A stretch of DNA of 64,000 nucleotides, from contig NZ_JAWQLY010000001.1 in assembly GCF_033446685.1 (NCBI RefSeq), forward strand, positions 310,001-374,000, in the 5' to 3' direction. Origin of the DNA: Modicisalibacter sp033446685 (GTDB lineage: Bacteria; Pseudomonadota; Gammaproteobacteria; Pseudomonadales; Halomonadaceae). A program made the translations under genes and the position numbers. This document shows, in pieces, positions 53,436 to 62,453 of this stretch; the first letter of the stretch is position 1, and every line of letters begins with the position of its first letter. The notes under the pieces were generated by a model that searched no databases, was not told where the DNA came from, and saw only the letters and a list, made by a program, of their open reading frames with translations.

Positions 53436-55055
53436 TTACTGCAGAGCGGCTTCTTCGTAATCCAGCTCGCGAATCAGGGTCTGCAACATCTGCTCGTCGA
53501 TATGGCGTCGCTTGCGCAACCGGTAGAGTTCCTTGCGCTGGACCTGGATCGCCTGCATGCGCAGATTCGTTTCCAGAACATAGCGCTGCACCGCTTCGTT
53601 GGCTCGATCCTCGCGCTCCATGGCCATCGCCTGCATTTCCTGCCGATAGGAATCGATGATCCGGGCCGTGACCGAGCCTTTCGATTCGATATCCTCATTC
53701 GACTGAGCCTTCAACCACTCCTCCAGCCAACTGACGGCCGCCTGGGAAGCGCTCTGGCGGGCCTTGAGCAACTCGCGCTCATGCTCGTCCAGGTCGTTGA
53801 GCGACAGGTATCGCAGGAAGTAGGGAATGCCCAGCGCGCCGATCAGCAGCGAGAGGATGATCACCGCGGCGGACAGAAAGATCATCAGGTCGCGCCCTGG
53901 AAACGGCGTCCCGTCGATGAACAGCGGTACCGAGAGGATGCCCGCCAGGGTGATCGCACCGCGGACCCCCGCTACCGAACTCAGCGCGGTGGTCAGCAGC
54001 AGCGGCTGACTCTGACCACCCTTTGCGCGCCGCTTGAGCAGGCGAGTCTCGCTCCAGTGGTAGGCGTAGATGAAGGCGAAGCGGATCATCAGCAGCAGCG
54101 CCATGATCACCAGCGCATAGACCACCAGCGTACCCATGTCGTAGCTCTGGGTGGCTGAGGCCTCCCACACGCGCTCGACGATGCCGGGGAACTGTAGCCC
54201 GAGCAGCAGGAACACCAGGCCGTTGAAGCTGAAGTCGAGCATCTCCCAGATGCTGCGGTTGAGAATGCGCGTGCTGGTCTTCACCGGCAGCATGTCGACG
54301 CGGCTCTGCACCATGCCGGCGGCCACCGCCGAGAGGATCCCCGACATGCCCGCATGCTCGGCGAGAAAGAACGCCGCGAACGGCAGCAGCAGGATGGTGA
54401 CCACATAGGTCGCCGGGTCGTAGAGATCACGCGCGGTCATCCACTGCTTGATCTTGCCCACCGTCCAGCTCAGCGCCCCACCGATCAGCAGCCCGCCCAG
54501 CGCCACCACCAAAAACTCGCCGGATACCGACACCAGCGAGAAGCTGCCGGTGATGACCGCGGCCATGGCGATCTTGAACGACACCAGGCCGGTGGCGTCG
54601 TTCATCATCGCCTCGCCTTCCAGCTGATGAGACATGTGACGCGGCAGCCGGCCCTGGGCGATGGCGATCACCGACAGGGCATCGGTGGGCGACAGGATCG
54701 CGGCCAGAGCAAAGCTGGCGGCCAGCGGGATCGACGGGATCAGCCAATGGATGAAGTAGCCGACCGCCGCCACCGTGATCAGCACCAGCAGCAGCGACAT
54801 GGCGGCGATCTGCCCGCCGTGCTCGGTGAATTCCTTCTTGGGGATCTTCCAGCCGTCGTAGAACAGCAGCGGCGGAATGAACAGCATCATGAAAATCTCG
54901 GGGTCCAGCTCGATCTCCATGCCGAACGGCGGCAGGGCCAGCAGGCTGCCCAGCAGGATCTGCAGAATGGGCAGAGGCAGCGGAATGATGTTGGCGAGAA
55001 TGCGGCTGGCGCCAACGGTCAGGGTGAGCAGAAAGACGAGATTGAGTATGTCCAT
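53436..55055 (-). CDS. CPA1-family Na+/H+ antiporter
   Basis: 540-aa monovalent cation/proton antiporter, NhaP/YjcE type. About twelve membrane helices contain the ion-site segments LSPTDALSV and MNDATGLVSFK (the ND pair). A cytoplasmic, charged, helical tail of roughly 110 residues follows. The ATG at 55055 begins directly with the first helix; the longer frame to 55094 adds no helix. It is convergent with hmp. Its presence in a nitrate cluster is notable because Nar changes proton balance, but a functional link is only inferred. Confidence 0.88.
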   Translation of the reverse strand: MDILNLVFLLTLTVGASRILANIIPLPLPILQILLGSLLALPPFGMEIELDPEIFMMLFIPPLLFYDGWKIPKKEFTEHGGQIAAMSLLLVLITVAAVGYFIHWLIPSIPLAASFALAAILSPTDALSVIAIAQGRLPRHMSHQLEGEAMMNDATGLVSFKIAMAAVITGSFSLVSVSGEFLVVALGGLLIGGALSWTVGKIKQWMTARDLYDPATYVVTILLLPFAAFFLAEHAGMSGILSAVAAGMVQSRVDMLPVKTSTRILNRSIWEMLDFSFNGLVFLLLGLQFPGIVERVWEASATQSYDMGTLVVYALVIMALLLMIRFAFIYAYHWSETRLLKRRAKGGQSQPLLLTTALSSVAGVRGAITLAGILSVPLFIDGTPFPGRDLMIFLSAAVIILSLLIGALGIPYFLRYLSLNDLDEHERELLKARQSASQAAVSWLEEWLKAQSNEDIESKGSVTARIIDSYRQEMQAMAMEREDRANEAVQRYVLETNLRMQAIQVQRKELYRLRKRRHIDEQMLQTLIRELDYEEAALQ

Positions 55056-55429
55056 GGGGTGGTCGGGCCGGATAGATCTCTTAGGAAGTTTCACCAGTCG
55101 CTATCGGCTGTCATGTCGCGTTCTGTAATGGCTCGGCAATTACCCGAGCGGTTGCTCGTTCGGCGCCGCTGACTGGTGCTCCCGACACCGCATCAGAGCG
55201 GCACGCAGGAGAATTGCCGCTTAGCTTACTCCCATAAAAGGCTCTGGTTAGCCGCGCATGCGTGCAGATTCGACCGACCTTGATTTCAGTCATTCTCACC
55301 CATGGAGCCGGGTCTTATCGGTCCGTAAGTAGTTTCGTGCCGCGAAAGACAAACGTTATGCTGGAGAGCCTCGAAGGCTAGCCACGCAGGTCGCAACTAG
55401 CGGCTATCAATGACAAGACAGGAGCCCCC
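55056..55429. other. 374-bp divergent region (antiporter / CMD gene)
   Basis: No gene supported. TTGATTTCAGTCAT at 55280-55293 is one base short of the FNR boxes used by narK1 (TTGAT-N4-GTCAA) and could serve the rightward small genes. No NarL palindrome was seen. Confidence 0.5.
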
Positions 55430-55747
55430 ATGGCTGAACAACTACCTTCAGGCGCAGGCGACGTCGCCAAGCGCCATCCGGAAATCTGGAAGGCCTACGC
55501 CGACCTGGGCAAGGCCTGTGCCGAGGCCGGCCCGCTGGACAAGTCGTCGAGCCGGCTCGTCAAACTGGCCCTGGCGATTGGCGCGGGCTCCGAAGGCGCG
55601 GTGCACTCCCATGTACGCCGCGCCCTGGACGAGTCGATTGCTCCCGAGGCGATCAAGCAGGTCGCCCTTCTCTCCATACCTACGCTGGGGTTTCCCCAGG
55701 CCGTGGCGGCACTGACCTGGATCGAGGACATCACCGATCCGAAGTAG
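55430..55747 (+). CDS. carboxymuconolactone decarboxylase (AhpD-like) family protein without CxxC
   Basis: 105-aa helical protein of the AhpD-like fold. The active-site segment normally reads CxxCxxxH; here it is EGAVHSHVRRALDE, retaining the histidine but no cysteine. It therefore lacks the peroxidase-type dithiol and may be a decarboxylase-like or structural homologue. The ATG follows a GGAG ribosome site. It heads three small rightward genes between the antiporter and narXL. Confidence 0.78.
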   Translation: MAEQLPSGAGDVAKRHPEIWKAYADLGKACAEAGPLDKSSSRLVKLALAIGAGSEGAVHSHVRRALDESIAPEAIKQVALLSIPTLGFPQAVAALTWIEDITDPK

Positions 55748-55859
55748 TCCAACCGAGCCTTGGCGTACCCGGTCGTGACCCACGACCGGGCGCGCACTGC
55801 TTCGAGCGCCATGCCGAAACTGGGCTCGCGCGCAATCATCATTTTCCGAGGTAATCGAC

Positions 55860-56264
55860 ATGGCCATCGCCAACTACGCCGAACTTCTCGCCGAAGCCCA
55901 CCGTCAGCCCGTTCCACAGCGCCTGCTGTTCGTATTCGCCAAGGCAGAACTGCCCGACAACCCCGATGCACAGCAGCGCGAGCACTTCGAGCAGGGCGAG
56001 GGCGGCGTATTGACACCGGCCCTTTGCGTCGACAAGACGTTGGATGAATTGAGCGACATGGAGTCGCTGATCGAGGAATCCCAACGCACCGGCGTAGCCT
56101 GGGATCTCCTCTTCGTCGCCGCATTGGCCGGCGACGGCGTGAATCCGCCGACCAGCGAAGAAGCCGAACGCCCCCTGCAGCGTATGGTCGAAGCCTTGCA
56201 GATGGGCAGCATCGGTAACTTCCTGGCGTTCGATCGCCAAGGAAACGCGGTCGACATTCAGTAA
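55860..56264 (+). CDS. conserved hypothetical protein, small acidic
   Basis: 134 aa, acidic, opening MAIANYAELLAEAHRQPVPQ. Recognisable motifs are RLLFVFAKAELPD, LTPALCVDKTLDEL and NFLAFDRQGN near the end. From memory, similar proteins in pseudomonads are sometimes labelled ribonucleotide reductase subunit alpha, but there is no reductase catalytic domain here, so I do not adopt that function. A single cysteine lies in the middle. It is 112 nt after the CMD-family gene on the same strand. Confidence 0.72.
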   Translation: MAIANYAELLAEAHRQPVPQRLLFVFAKAELPDNPDAQQREHFEQGEGGVLTPALCVDKTLDELSDMESLIEESQRTGVAWDLLFVAALAGDGVNPPTSEEAERPLQRMVEALQMGSIGNFLAFDRQGNAVDIQ

Positions 56265-56358
56265 CGCGGCGACATGCTGCCGACGTAAAATCAATACATG
56301 CGCTCGCAAGGTCTACGCTGGATACGGAACTTCATCAATTCATGGCTGGAAGGATTAC

Positions 56359-56574
56359 ATGGCAAAACGTTTCAAGGTAGGCGATCACGTCCGTTGGAAC
56401 TCGGAAGCGGGTTATGTCAGCGGTCGGATAATCCGCGTCCATACCCGCGATACCGAATACAAGGGACACAAGCGTCGCGCCAGCGAGGATGAGCCGCAAT
56501 ACGAGATCGAGAGCGACAAGACGGATCATATCGCCATGCACAAGGACTCGACACTAAGCAAGATCGACGACTGA
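56359..56574 (+). CDS. DUF2945 / Hva1-TUDOR domain small protein
   Basis: 71 aa with KVGDHVRWNSEAGYVSGRIIRVHTRD and YEIESDKTDHIAMHKDSTL, matching the small Tudor-like family named after hypervirulence-associated proteins. Function is not established. AAGGA lies upstream of the ATG. It is convergent with narL, with about 20 nt between the stops. Confidence 0.82.
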   Translation: MAKRFKVGDHVRWNSEAGYVSGRIIRVHTRDTEYKGHKRRASEDEPQYEIESDKTDHIAMHKDSTLSKIDD

Positions 56575-56594
56575 CCGACACGGGGACCCGGCTG

Positions 56595-57233
56595 TTACGA
56601 CACCCCCTGGTTGACCGCCCATACCGCCGCCTCGACCCGCGAACGCAGGCCTAGCTTCTTGAGCAGGTTCTTGACGTGAACCTTCACCGTGCCCTCGGTG
56701 ATGTCGAGCCGGCGCGCGATCATCTTGTTGCTCATGCCGCGGGCCAGCGTGCGCAGGATATCCAGTTCGCGCGAGGTCAGCGAGGACAGCGCATCGGCGT
56801 GAGCGGCGCGGCCACCACTGACGATGCCGGCGAGTATCGCGGCGAGCTGCGGGCTGATCACCAGCTTGCCTTCAGCGGCCTCCTTGATGCGCTCCAGCAG
56901 ATCCTCGGGTTCCATATCCTTGAGCAGGTAACCGTCGGCCCCGGCACGTAGCGCAGCGACTACATCGTCGTCGGCATCCGAGACCGTGAGCATGACGATG
57001 CGCGTATCAATGCCGTTGCTGCGCATCTGGCGCAGTGCATCTAGCCCATCCATCTTGGCCATGTTCATGTCCAACAGGATCAGATCGAGATCGAGCTGAC
57101 CCGCCATCTCCACGGCTTCGACACCGTTGGACGCTTCACCGGCGATGACCATGTCCGGGTCCATCTCGACCAGTTGGCGCACGCCGCGCCGGAACAACGG
57201 ATGATCGTCGACGATCAGGATGCGTGTACTCAT
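56595..57233 (-). CDS. narL: nitrate/nitrite response regulator NarL
   Basis: 212-aa response regulator. The receiver domain phospho-acceptor is D55 in LILLDMNM, with acidic partners D9/D10 and the lysine in GYLLKDME. The C-terminal LuxR-type helix-turn-helix (about residues 148-205) includes LTSRELDILRTLARGMSNKMIARRL-like sequence. The start overlaps the narX stop by one base, so the two are translationally coupled. It should bind the 7-2-7 heptamer sites before narG, narK1 and narH. Confidence 0.94.
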   Translation of the reverse strand: MSTRILIVDDHPLFRRGVRQLVEMDPDMVIAGEASNGVEAVEMAGQLDLDLILLDMNMAKMDGLDALRQMRSNGIDTRIVMLTVSDADDDVVAALRAGADGYLLKDMEPEDLLERIKEAAEGKLVISPQLAAILAGIVSGGRAAHADALSSLTSRELDILRTLARGMSNKMIARRLDITEGTVKVHVKNLLKKLGLRSRVEAAVWAVNQGVS

Positions 57234-59065
57234 CAGGTGCCTCCCAGCAAGGTAACCGATTCGCTCCCGGCAGTGACCTGCGGCGTGAAACATAACTCAA
57301 CTTCGGCTCCGCCCCCGGCGCGATTATGCATGTCGAGCGTGCCGCCCAGGCCAGCCGCACGCTCACTCATGATCGTGGTGCCGTAATGGTTCGGCCGCGC
57401 ATGCTGCTCGGCCAGGCCCACCCCATCGTCACGGATGCATACCCTGACCTGACCGGACTCGGTAGTCTGCAGGTGGATGTCACAGTTTTCGGCCTGGGCG
57501 TGGTGAACCACGTTGGACAGCGCCTCGCGCACGATCTGCAGCACGTGGATCTCCTCATTGGGGGTCAACGGACAATGCCGCAATTCGTATTCGAGCAAGA
57601 CCTTGAGCTTGCTGCGCTGGGCGAACTCGCGCACCGTCTCGTTGAGCGCCGCCTCGAGGCCTGGTTCGGTCATCTTCAAACGGAAGGTGTTGAGCAGTTC
57701 GCGTAGCTGGCGGTAGGCCGAGCTGAGACCTTCGCGCAACTCGTCGATGATCGCCTCCTGCTCGGCCGCTGGCCGCTGAAGGCGGATGACCTGCTGCAGA
57801 CGCACCACCTGGATCTTCAGGTAGGAGAGCGACTGGGCCAGTGAATCGTGGAGTTCGCGAGCGATCACCGCTCGCTCATCCATCAACGCCAGGCGACGCT
57901 GCTCGTCGTTGATCTGGCCCAGTGACAGGGTCGTCGCGATCAGCCCCGCCACGGTCTCGACCAGATCCATCTGCCAGCGTAGCGGCGGAGTGCCTTTCGG
58001 GTACCGCATCAACAGCACGCCATAGCGACGGTCGGACTCGCTGACCACCACCGGACGAACTTGCGCCGGCACCCGCTCACCGCTCAGACAAGGTCCGCAA
58101 TCCGGAGCCTGGCAGAAATCGGGGCGATCGCCCAGTTGGGTGGAAATGCGCTGATAGGCACGCTCGGCATCGTCCTGCGACAGACACAAGGTGATCGGGC
58201 CAAGGCCGGTGACCTTTTCCAGATGCTCGAGCACGTCGCGGAAGTCCTCGCTGCCCGGGGTCGAACTATTGAGCTGACGAGCAGCCTGGTAGAGCAGCCG
58301 CAACGACTCATTGCTGCGCTTGAGCTCGGCCGTCTTGGCTTCCACCCGCTGCTCGAGCTCCGCATACATGTGCGACAAGCTCTCGTTCATCTGATTGATG
58401 GTATGCGAGATCAGACCCAGTTCGTCGTTGCCTGCATAATCCACGCGCCCCTCGAAGTCGCCATGGCGTACCCGGTTGATCACATGGAACAACTCGCGCA
58501 GTGGCGGCACGATATCGGAGATCAGCTTGTACATCGCCACGAACACCAGAATCAGGGTCAGAAACAGCACGATGCCCTGAAACAGGCGCAGCATCTGGAC
58601 GCGCGACTCGGCTTCCTGTTGCAACTGGCCGACCAGGCTATCGACTTCGCTGACGAACTTGCCGACCTGAGCGTTCAATGCCGGCGGCGGGCGTTGCTCG
58701 CCGGTCAGCAGGGCCGGGCGCAGCATGCCCTGCCACATCTCGGTCACGGCGGCATAACGGTCGGCCAGCGGGTGGCGTGGATCATCGGGAATCAACGAGG
58801 CAATGACCGGGCTTGTCAGACTGGCATCGAAACGCTCGAGCTGTTGGCGCAGCGCAGCGTTACCCACCGGCTCCTGCAGACGCGTACTCAATAACCGGTA
58901 GGCCTGCATGCGCAGTGCACCGGCTTTGTTGATGGCCGCGGCGTCGCCACTTGAGGTTTCGGCGATCAAGATCGACCCGAGCATGCTGGTCAGGGCGAGG
59001 ATGACGATCCCCGCCATGGTGAGGCCGGCCCTGAAGATCAGCGAGCGGGTAATGGACTGGGACAT
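57233..59065 (-). CDS. narX: nitrate/nitrite sensor histidine kinase NarX
   Basis: 610-aa membrane kinase. Two transmembrane helices (about residues 10-35 and 163-185) bracket a periplasmic domain containing the nitrate-binding P-box NKAGALRMQAYRL (46-58). A HAMP linker, a cysteine-bearing central module (CQAPDCGPC), and a HisKA_3 transmitter with H406 in ARELHDSLAQ follow. The HATPase end has DDGVGL. It is divergent from narK1 and forms an operon with narL. Confidence 0.94.
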   Translation of the reverse strand: MSQSITRSLIFRAGLTMAGIVILALTSMLGSILIAETSSGDAAAINKAGALRMQAYRLLSTRLQEPVGNAALRQQLERFDASLTSPVIASLIPDDPRHPLADRYAAVTEMWQGMLRPALLTGEQRPPPALNAQVGKFVSEVDSLVGQLQQEAESRVQMLRLFQGIVLFLTLILVFVAMYKLISDIVPPLRELFHVINRVRHGDFEGRVDYAGNDELGLISHTINQMNESLSHMYAELEQRVEAKTAELKRSNESLRLLYQAARQLNSSTPGSEDFRDVLEHLEKVTGLGPITLCLSQDDAERAYQRISTQLGDRPDFCQAPDCGPCLSGERVPAQVRPVVVSESDRRYGVLLMRYPKGTPPLRWQMDLVETVAGLIATTLSLGQINDEQRRLALMDERAVIARELHDSLAQSLSYLKIQVVRLQQVIRLQRPAAEQEAIIDELREGLSSAYRQLRELLNTFRLKMTEPGLEAALNETVREFAQRSKLKVLLEYELRHCPLTPNEEIHVLQIVREALSNVVHHAQAENCDIHLQTTESGQVRVCIRDDGVGLAEQHARPNHYGTTIMSERAAGLGGTLDMHNRAGGGAEVELCFTPQVTAGSESVTLLGGT

Positions 59066-59180
59066 GCACGCTCCTACAGGACTATCACCAATGCCTCGCT
59101 GTTGCTTCCACGGGCCCCAATGCCGTCCTGTTCCTATTGAAATTTATTATAAAACAATATGATGCATGAAAACCCCTGAC

Positions 59181-59247
59181 TACCTCTTAAGGAGTAGCCA
59201 CGCTAACCTACCCCGCCCGCCTCGCGAGTTCACTTGATTCCAGTCAA
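59181..59247 (+). promoter_or_regulatory. narK1 promoter module: NarL 7-2-7 site plus FNR box
   Basis: TACCTCTTAAGGAGTA (59181-59196) and TTGATTCCAGTCAA (59234-59247), starts 53 bp apart, the same as at narG. The FNR box starts 71 nt before the narK1 ATG. Confidence 0.9.
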
Positions 59248-59304
59248 TCTCGACCAGCTGCATCGTGCCTATGGTTGCCTCAGGTTCAACCGGGAGGGCT
59301 CGCG

Positions 59305-60588
59305 ATGGCAAGCCAACAAGTCAAACAGTTATCCGTGCTCACCCTGAGCACGACGGCATTCACCCTATGCTTCGCCGTGTGGGTGATGTTCGCCATTATC
59401 GGCATTCCCATCAAGGCCGAACTGGGCCTGACGGAAACCCAGTTCGGGCTTCTGGCGTCGACACCCGTGCTCACGGGGGCATTGAGCCGTCTACCGCTGG
59501 GCATGCTCACCGACCGCTTCGGCGGACGCATCGTTTTCACCGTGCTGATGTTGAGCACGGTGATACCGATCTGGATGATCTCGGCGGCAACCGCCTATTG
59601 GCATTTCCTGGTTTTGGGGCTGTTCGTCGGCTTGGCCGGTGGCTCCTTCGCGGTAGGCATTTCCTATATCGCGCGCTGGTTCAGCAAGGAACGCCAAGGC
59701 TTCGCCATGGGCATCTTCGGTGCCGGTAACGCCGGCGCGGCGATCACCAAGTTTGTCGCCCCGAGCCTGGTGATCGCCTTCGGCTGGCAGATGGTGCCGC
59801 GTGTCTACGCCGTCGCCATACTGATCATGGCGATGGTCTTCTGGCTGTTTACCTTTACCGACAAGTCCCATCAGATGAGCGCCAGCGTATCGGTAAGACA
59901 GCAGCTTGCCCCCCTCAAGGATGCTCGCGTGTGGCGCTACTGCCAGTACTACTCGGTCGTCTTCGGCGGCTATGTGGCGCTGTCGCTGTGGCTGACCAAG
60001 TACTACATCGGCGAGTACGGCCTGTCGATCCAGACCGCCGCGCTGATCGCCACGGTGTTTATCCTGCCCTCCGGCATGATCCGGGCTCTCGGTGGCTGGC
60101 TCTCCGACCGGTTCGGCGCGCACTCGGTGACCTGGTGGGTGATGTGGACCGCGTGGATCTGCCTGTTCCTGCTTTCCTATCCGAAAACTGACATGACCGT
60201 GCAGACCGTCAACGGCTCCCGCGAGTTCGCCCTTGGCCTGAACGTATGGATATTCACCGCGCTGCTGTTCGTGGTGGGAATTGCCTGGGGCTTCGGCAAG
60301 GCCTCGGTATTCAAGTATATCGCCAGCGACTTTCCTGACGACATCGGCGTGGTTTCCGGTATCGTCGGCCTGTTCGGCGGACTCGGCGGCTTCCTGCTGC
60401 CGGTGATGTTCGGAGTGCTGCTCGACGTCACCGGCATCAACAGCAGCATCTTCATGCTGCTCTACGGCGTCACCTGCATATCCCTGCTGTGGATGTACTT
60501 CGCCGAAGTACGCCGCAGCGACTACTTCGCGCGCTCCGCGTCCGGTCCCAAACCGGCACGAAACGCCGTCCCCATCTCCCACCGCTAA
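59305..60588 (+). CDS. narK1: NarK1-type nitrate/proton symporter (MFS)
   Basis: 427-aa major facilitator protein with twelve membrane helices. NNP-family signatures are present: GAGNAGAAITKFVAP in the first half and GLFGGLGGFLLPVMFG in the second. The type I (NarK1) proteins import nitrate with protons to start respiration. The ATG at 59305 is chosen from GGGAGG upstream. It is followed 27 nt later by narK2. The promoter is duplicated before narG. Confidence 0.92.
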   Translation: MASQQVKQLSVLTLSTTAFTLCFAVWVMFAIIGIPIKAELGLTETQFGLLASTPVLTGALSRLPLGMLTDRFGGRIVFTVLMLSTVIPIWMISAATAYWHFLVLGLFVGLAGGSFAVGISYIARWFSKERQGFAMGIFGAGNAGAAITKFVAPSLVIAFGWQMVPRVYAVAILIMAMVFWLFTFTDKSHQMSASVSVRQQLAPLKDARVWRYCQYYSVVFGGYVALSLWLTKYYIGEYGLSIQTAALIATVFILPSGMIRALGGWLSDRFGAHSVTWWVMWTAWICLFLLSYPKTDMTVQTVNGSREFALGLNVWIFTALLFVVGIAWGFGKASVFKYIASDFPDDIGVVSGIVGLFGGLGGFLLPVMFGVLLDVTGINSSIFMLLYGVTCISLLWMYFAEVRRSDYFARSASGPKPARNAVPISHR

Positions 60589-60615
60589 CCTTTACTTCGC
60601 TCAGGAGGACATATC

Positions 60616-62031
60616 ATGAGCATCAATCACCCCGTAGGCGCAAGCTCCAGAACGGGGCCGATCCTGGCCGACTGGCGACCTGAGGACAAGGGTTTCTGGT
60701 CGAGCGTCGGCAAGCCCATCGCCAATCGCAACCTGTGGATCTCGATTCCCGCCCTGCTGCTGTCGTTCGCCGTGTGGATGGTGTGGAGCGTGGTCGTCGT
60801 CAATCTGCCGCGCGTCGGCTTCAGCTACACCACCAACGAGCTGTTCCTGCTGGCCTCGCTGCCGGCCCTGTCGGGGGCCACGCTGCGCATCTTCTATTCG
60901 TTCATGGTGCCGATCTTCGGCGGCCGGCGCTGGACGGCGATCTCCACCTTCTCGCTGGCGATCCCCGCGGTGGGCATCGGCTTCGCCACCCAGTCGCCCG
61001 ACACGCCCTACTGGATCATGATGGTACTGGCGTTCCTGTGCGGCTTCGGCGGCGGCAACTTCGCCTCCAGCATGGCCAACATCAACTACTTCTTCCCCAA
61101 GGACGAAAAGGGCACCGCCCTGGGCCTGAATGCCGGGCTGGGCAACCTGGGGGTGTCGGTGGTGCAGTTCGTGGTGCCGCTGGTGATCACCGCCGGCGTG
61201 TTCGGTGGCCTGGGCGGCGAACCGCTGATGCTGGCCAAGGACGGCGCCTCCCAGCCGATCTGGCTGCAGAATGCCGGCTTCATCTGGGTGCCGTTCATCC
61301 TGCTGACCGCCGTCGCCGCCTGGTTCGGCATGAACGATATCGCCGACGCCAAGGCATCCTTCCAGGAACAGGCGATCATCTTCAGGCGCAAGCACAACTG
61401 GCTGATGTGCTGGCTCTACGTGGGCACCTTCGGTTCGTTCATCGGCTTCTCCGCCGGCTTCCCGATGCTGATTTCCACCCAGTTCCCCGCCGCCAACGCC
61501 ATGCAGTATGCCTTCCTCGGCCCGCTGGTCGGCGCCCTGCTGCGTCCGGTCGGCGGCTGGATCTCCGACAAGCTGGGCGGCGCCACGGTCACGCTAGGGG
61601 CCTTCGCCGGCATGGCCTTGGCGGTGTTCGGGGTCATCTATTTCCTGCCCAGCGCCGAAAGCACCGGCAACTTCTGGGGCTTTCTGGCCATGTTCATGGT
61701 GCTGTTCGCGCTTTCCGGCATCGGCAACGGCTCCACGTTCCGCATGATCCCGGTGATTTTCATGACCCAGCATCAGCGCCAGGCCGGCGACGATCCGCAG
61801 GCTCGCGAACAGGCGGCCAAGCAGGCCGCCAAGGAGGCCGGCGCGGTACTCGGTTTCACCTCCGCGATCGGCGGCTATGGCGGCTTCTTCATACCCAAGA
61901 GCTACGGCACCTCGATCGCCCTGACCGGTAGCGTCGAAGGCGCCCTGTTGGTCTTCGTGGCCTTCTACGTCAGCTGCATCGCGATGACCTGGTGGTACTA
62001 CGCCCGCAAGAATGCCGAGGCGCCATGCTGA
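60616..62031 (+). CDS. narK2: NarK2-type nitrate/nitrite antiporter (MFS)
   Basis: 471-aa NNP-family transporter with a hydrophilic N-terminus (DWRPEDKGFW). Conserved segments are GLNAGLGNLGVSVVQFVVP and SAIGGYGGFFIPKSYG. Type II proteins exchange external nitrate for internal nitrite. AGGAGG lies just upstream of the ATG. It is co-transcribed with narK1, and a terminator follows, so narH is not simply read through. Confidence 0.93.
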   Translation: MSINHPVGASSRTGPILADWRPEDKGFWSSVGKPIANRNLWISIPALLLSFAVWMVWSVVVVNLPRVGFSYTTNELFLLASLPALSGATLRIFYSFMVPIFGGRRWTAISTFSLAIPAVGIGFATQSPDTPYWIMMVLAFLCGFGGGNFASSMANINYFFPKDEKGTALGLNAGLGNLGVSVVQFVVPLVITAGVFGGLGGEPLMLAKDGASQPIWLQNAGFIWVPFILLTAVAAWFGMNDIADAKASFQEQAIIFRRKHNWLMCWLYVGTFGSFIGFSAGFPMLISTQFPAANAMQYAFLGPLVGALLRPVGGWISDKLGGATVTLGAFAGMALAVFGVIYFLPSAESTGNFWGFLAMFMVLFALSGIGNGSTFRMIPVIFMTQHQRQAGDDPQAREQAAKQAAKEAGAVLGFTSAIGGYGGFFIPKSYGTSIALTGSVEGALLVFVAFYVSCIAMTWWYYARKNAEAPC

Positions 62032-62069
62032 TTCAACGTCCGATTGGTCTGTCCCTCACGACGAGCAAG

Positions 62070-62094
62070 AGAGCCGGCATCCGCCGGCTCTTTT
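62070..62094 (+). terminator. intrinsic terminator after narK2
   Basis: Stem AGAGCCGGC / GCCGGCTCT with a four-base loop and TTT directly after. It separates narK1K2 from narH. Confidence 0.87.
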
Positions 62095-62232
62095 CATTGC
62101 TGACGATCGCGCGCTCTGGCGGCTTTCAGGCCCTACCCCCAAAGAGCCCCCCTGGCTCAACGACTACTCCCTAATACATAGGTTTCTTGTGAATAGCCAG
62201 TATAAACAACTACTTGAACAGAAGATGGCTTC

Positions 62233-62298
62233 TACCCCCAAGGGAGTACCCGGTGCTTCGACGCCGAACGCCGCGGCCGGCGACTTGATTCGAGTCAA
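62233..62298 (+). promoter_or_regulatory. narH promoter module: NarL-like site plus FNR box
   Basis: TACCCCCAAGGGAGTA (62233-62248) is a 7-2-7 palindrome with weaker ends. TTGATTCGAGTCAA (62285-62298) is an FNR box, starts 52 bp apart. It is unusual for narH to have its own promoter. Confidence 0.83.
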
Positions 62299-62453
62299 AA
62301 AGCCGCCCCGACAAAAGCCCCAAAGTGGCCAGCGAAACGACGCTTCAACGGGTCAAGGGAGACATCGTGCAGCGGCCTGAACCGGCGACACCGCCTGGCC
62401 CTGACGCACCGCTGCCGACTGGTTGAAGACACAATTACCCCGGAGACCGTGAT

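Larger units (their letters stand above)
62032..62453. other. 422-bp region between narK2 and narH
   Basis: It contains the narK2 terminator and a complete separate promoter region: NarL-like site 62233-62248, FNR box 62285-62298, and short matches to the narG leader (CCGACT at 62415-62420, AAGACACAAT at 62426-62435). No protein-coding frame is convincing. Confidence 0.75.
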
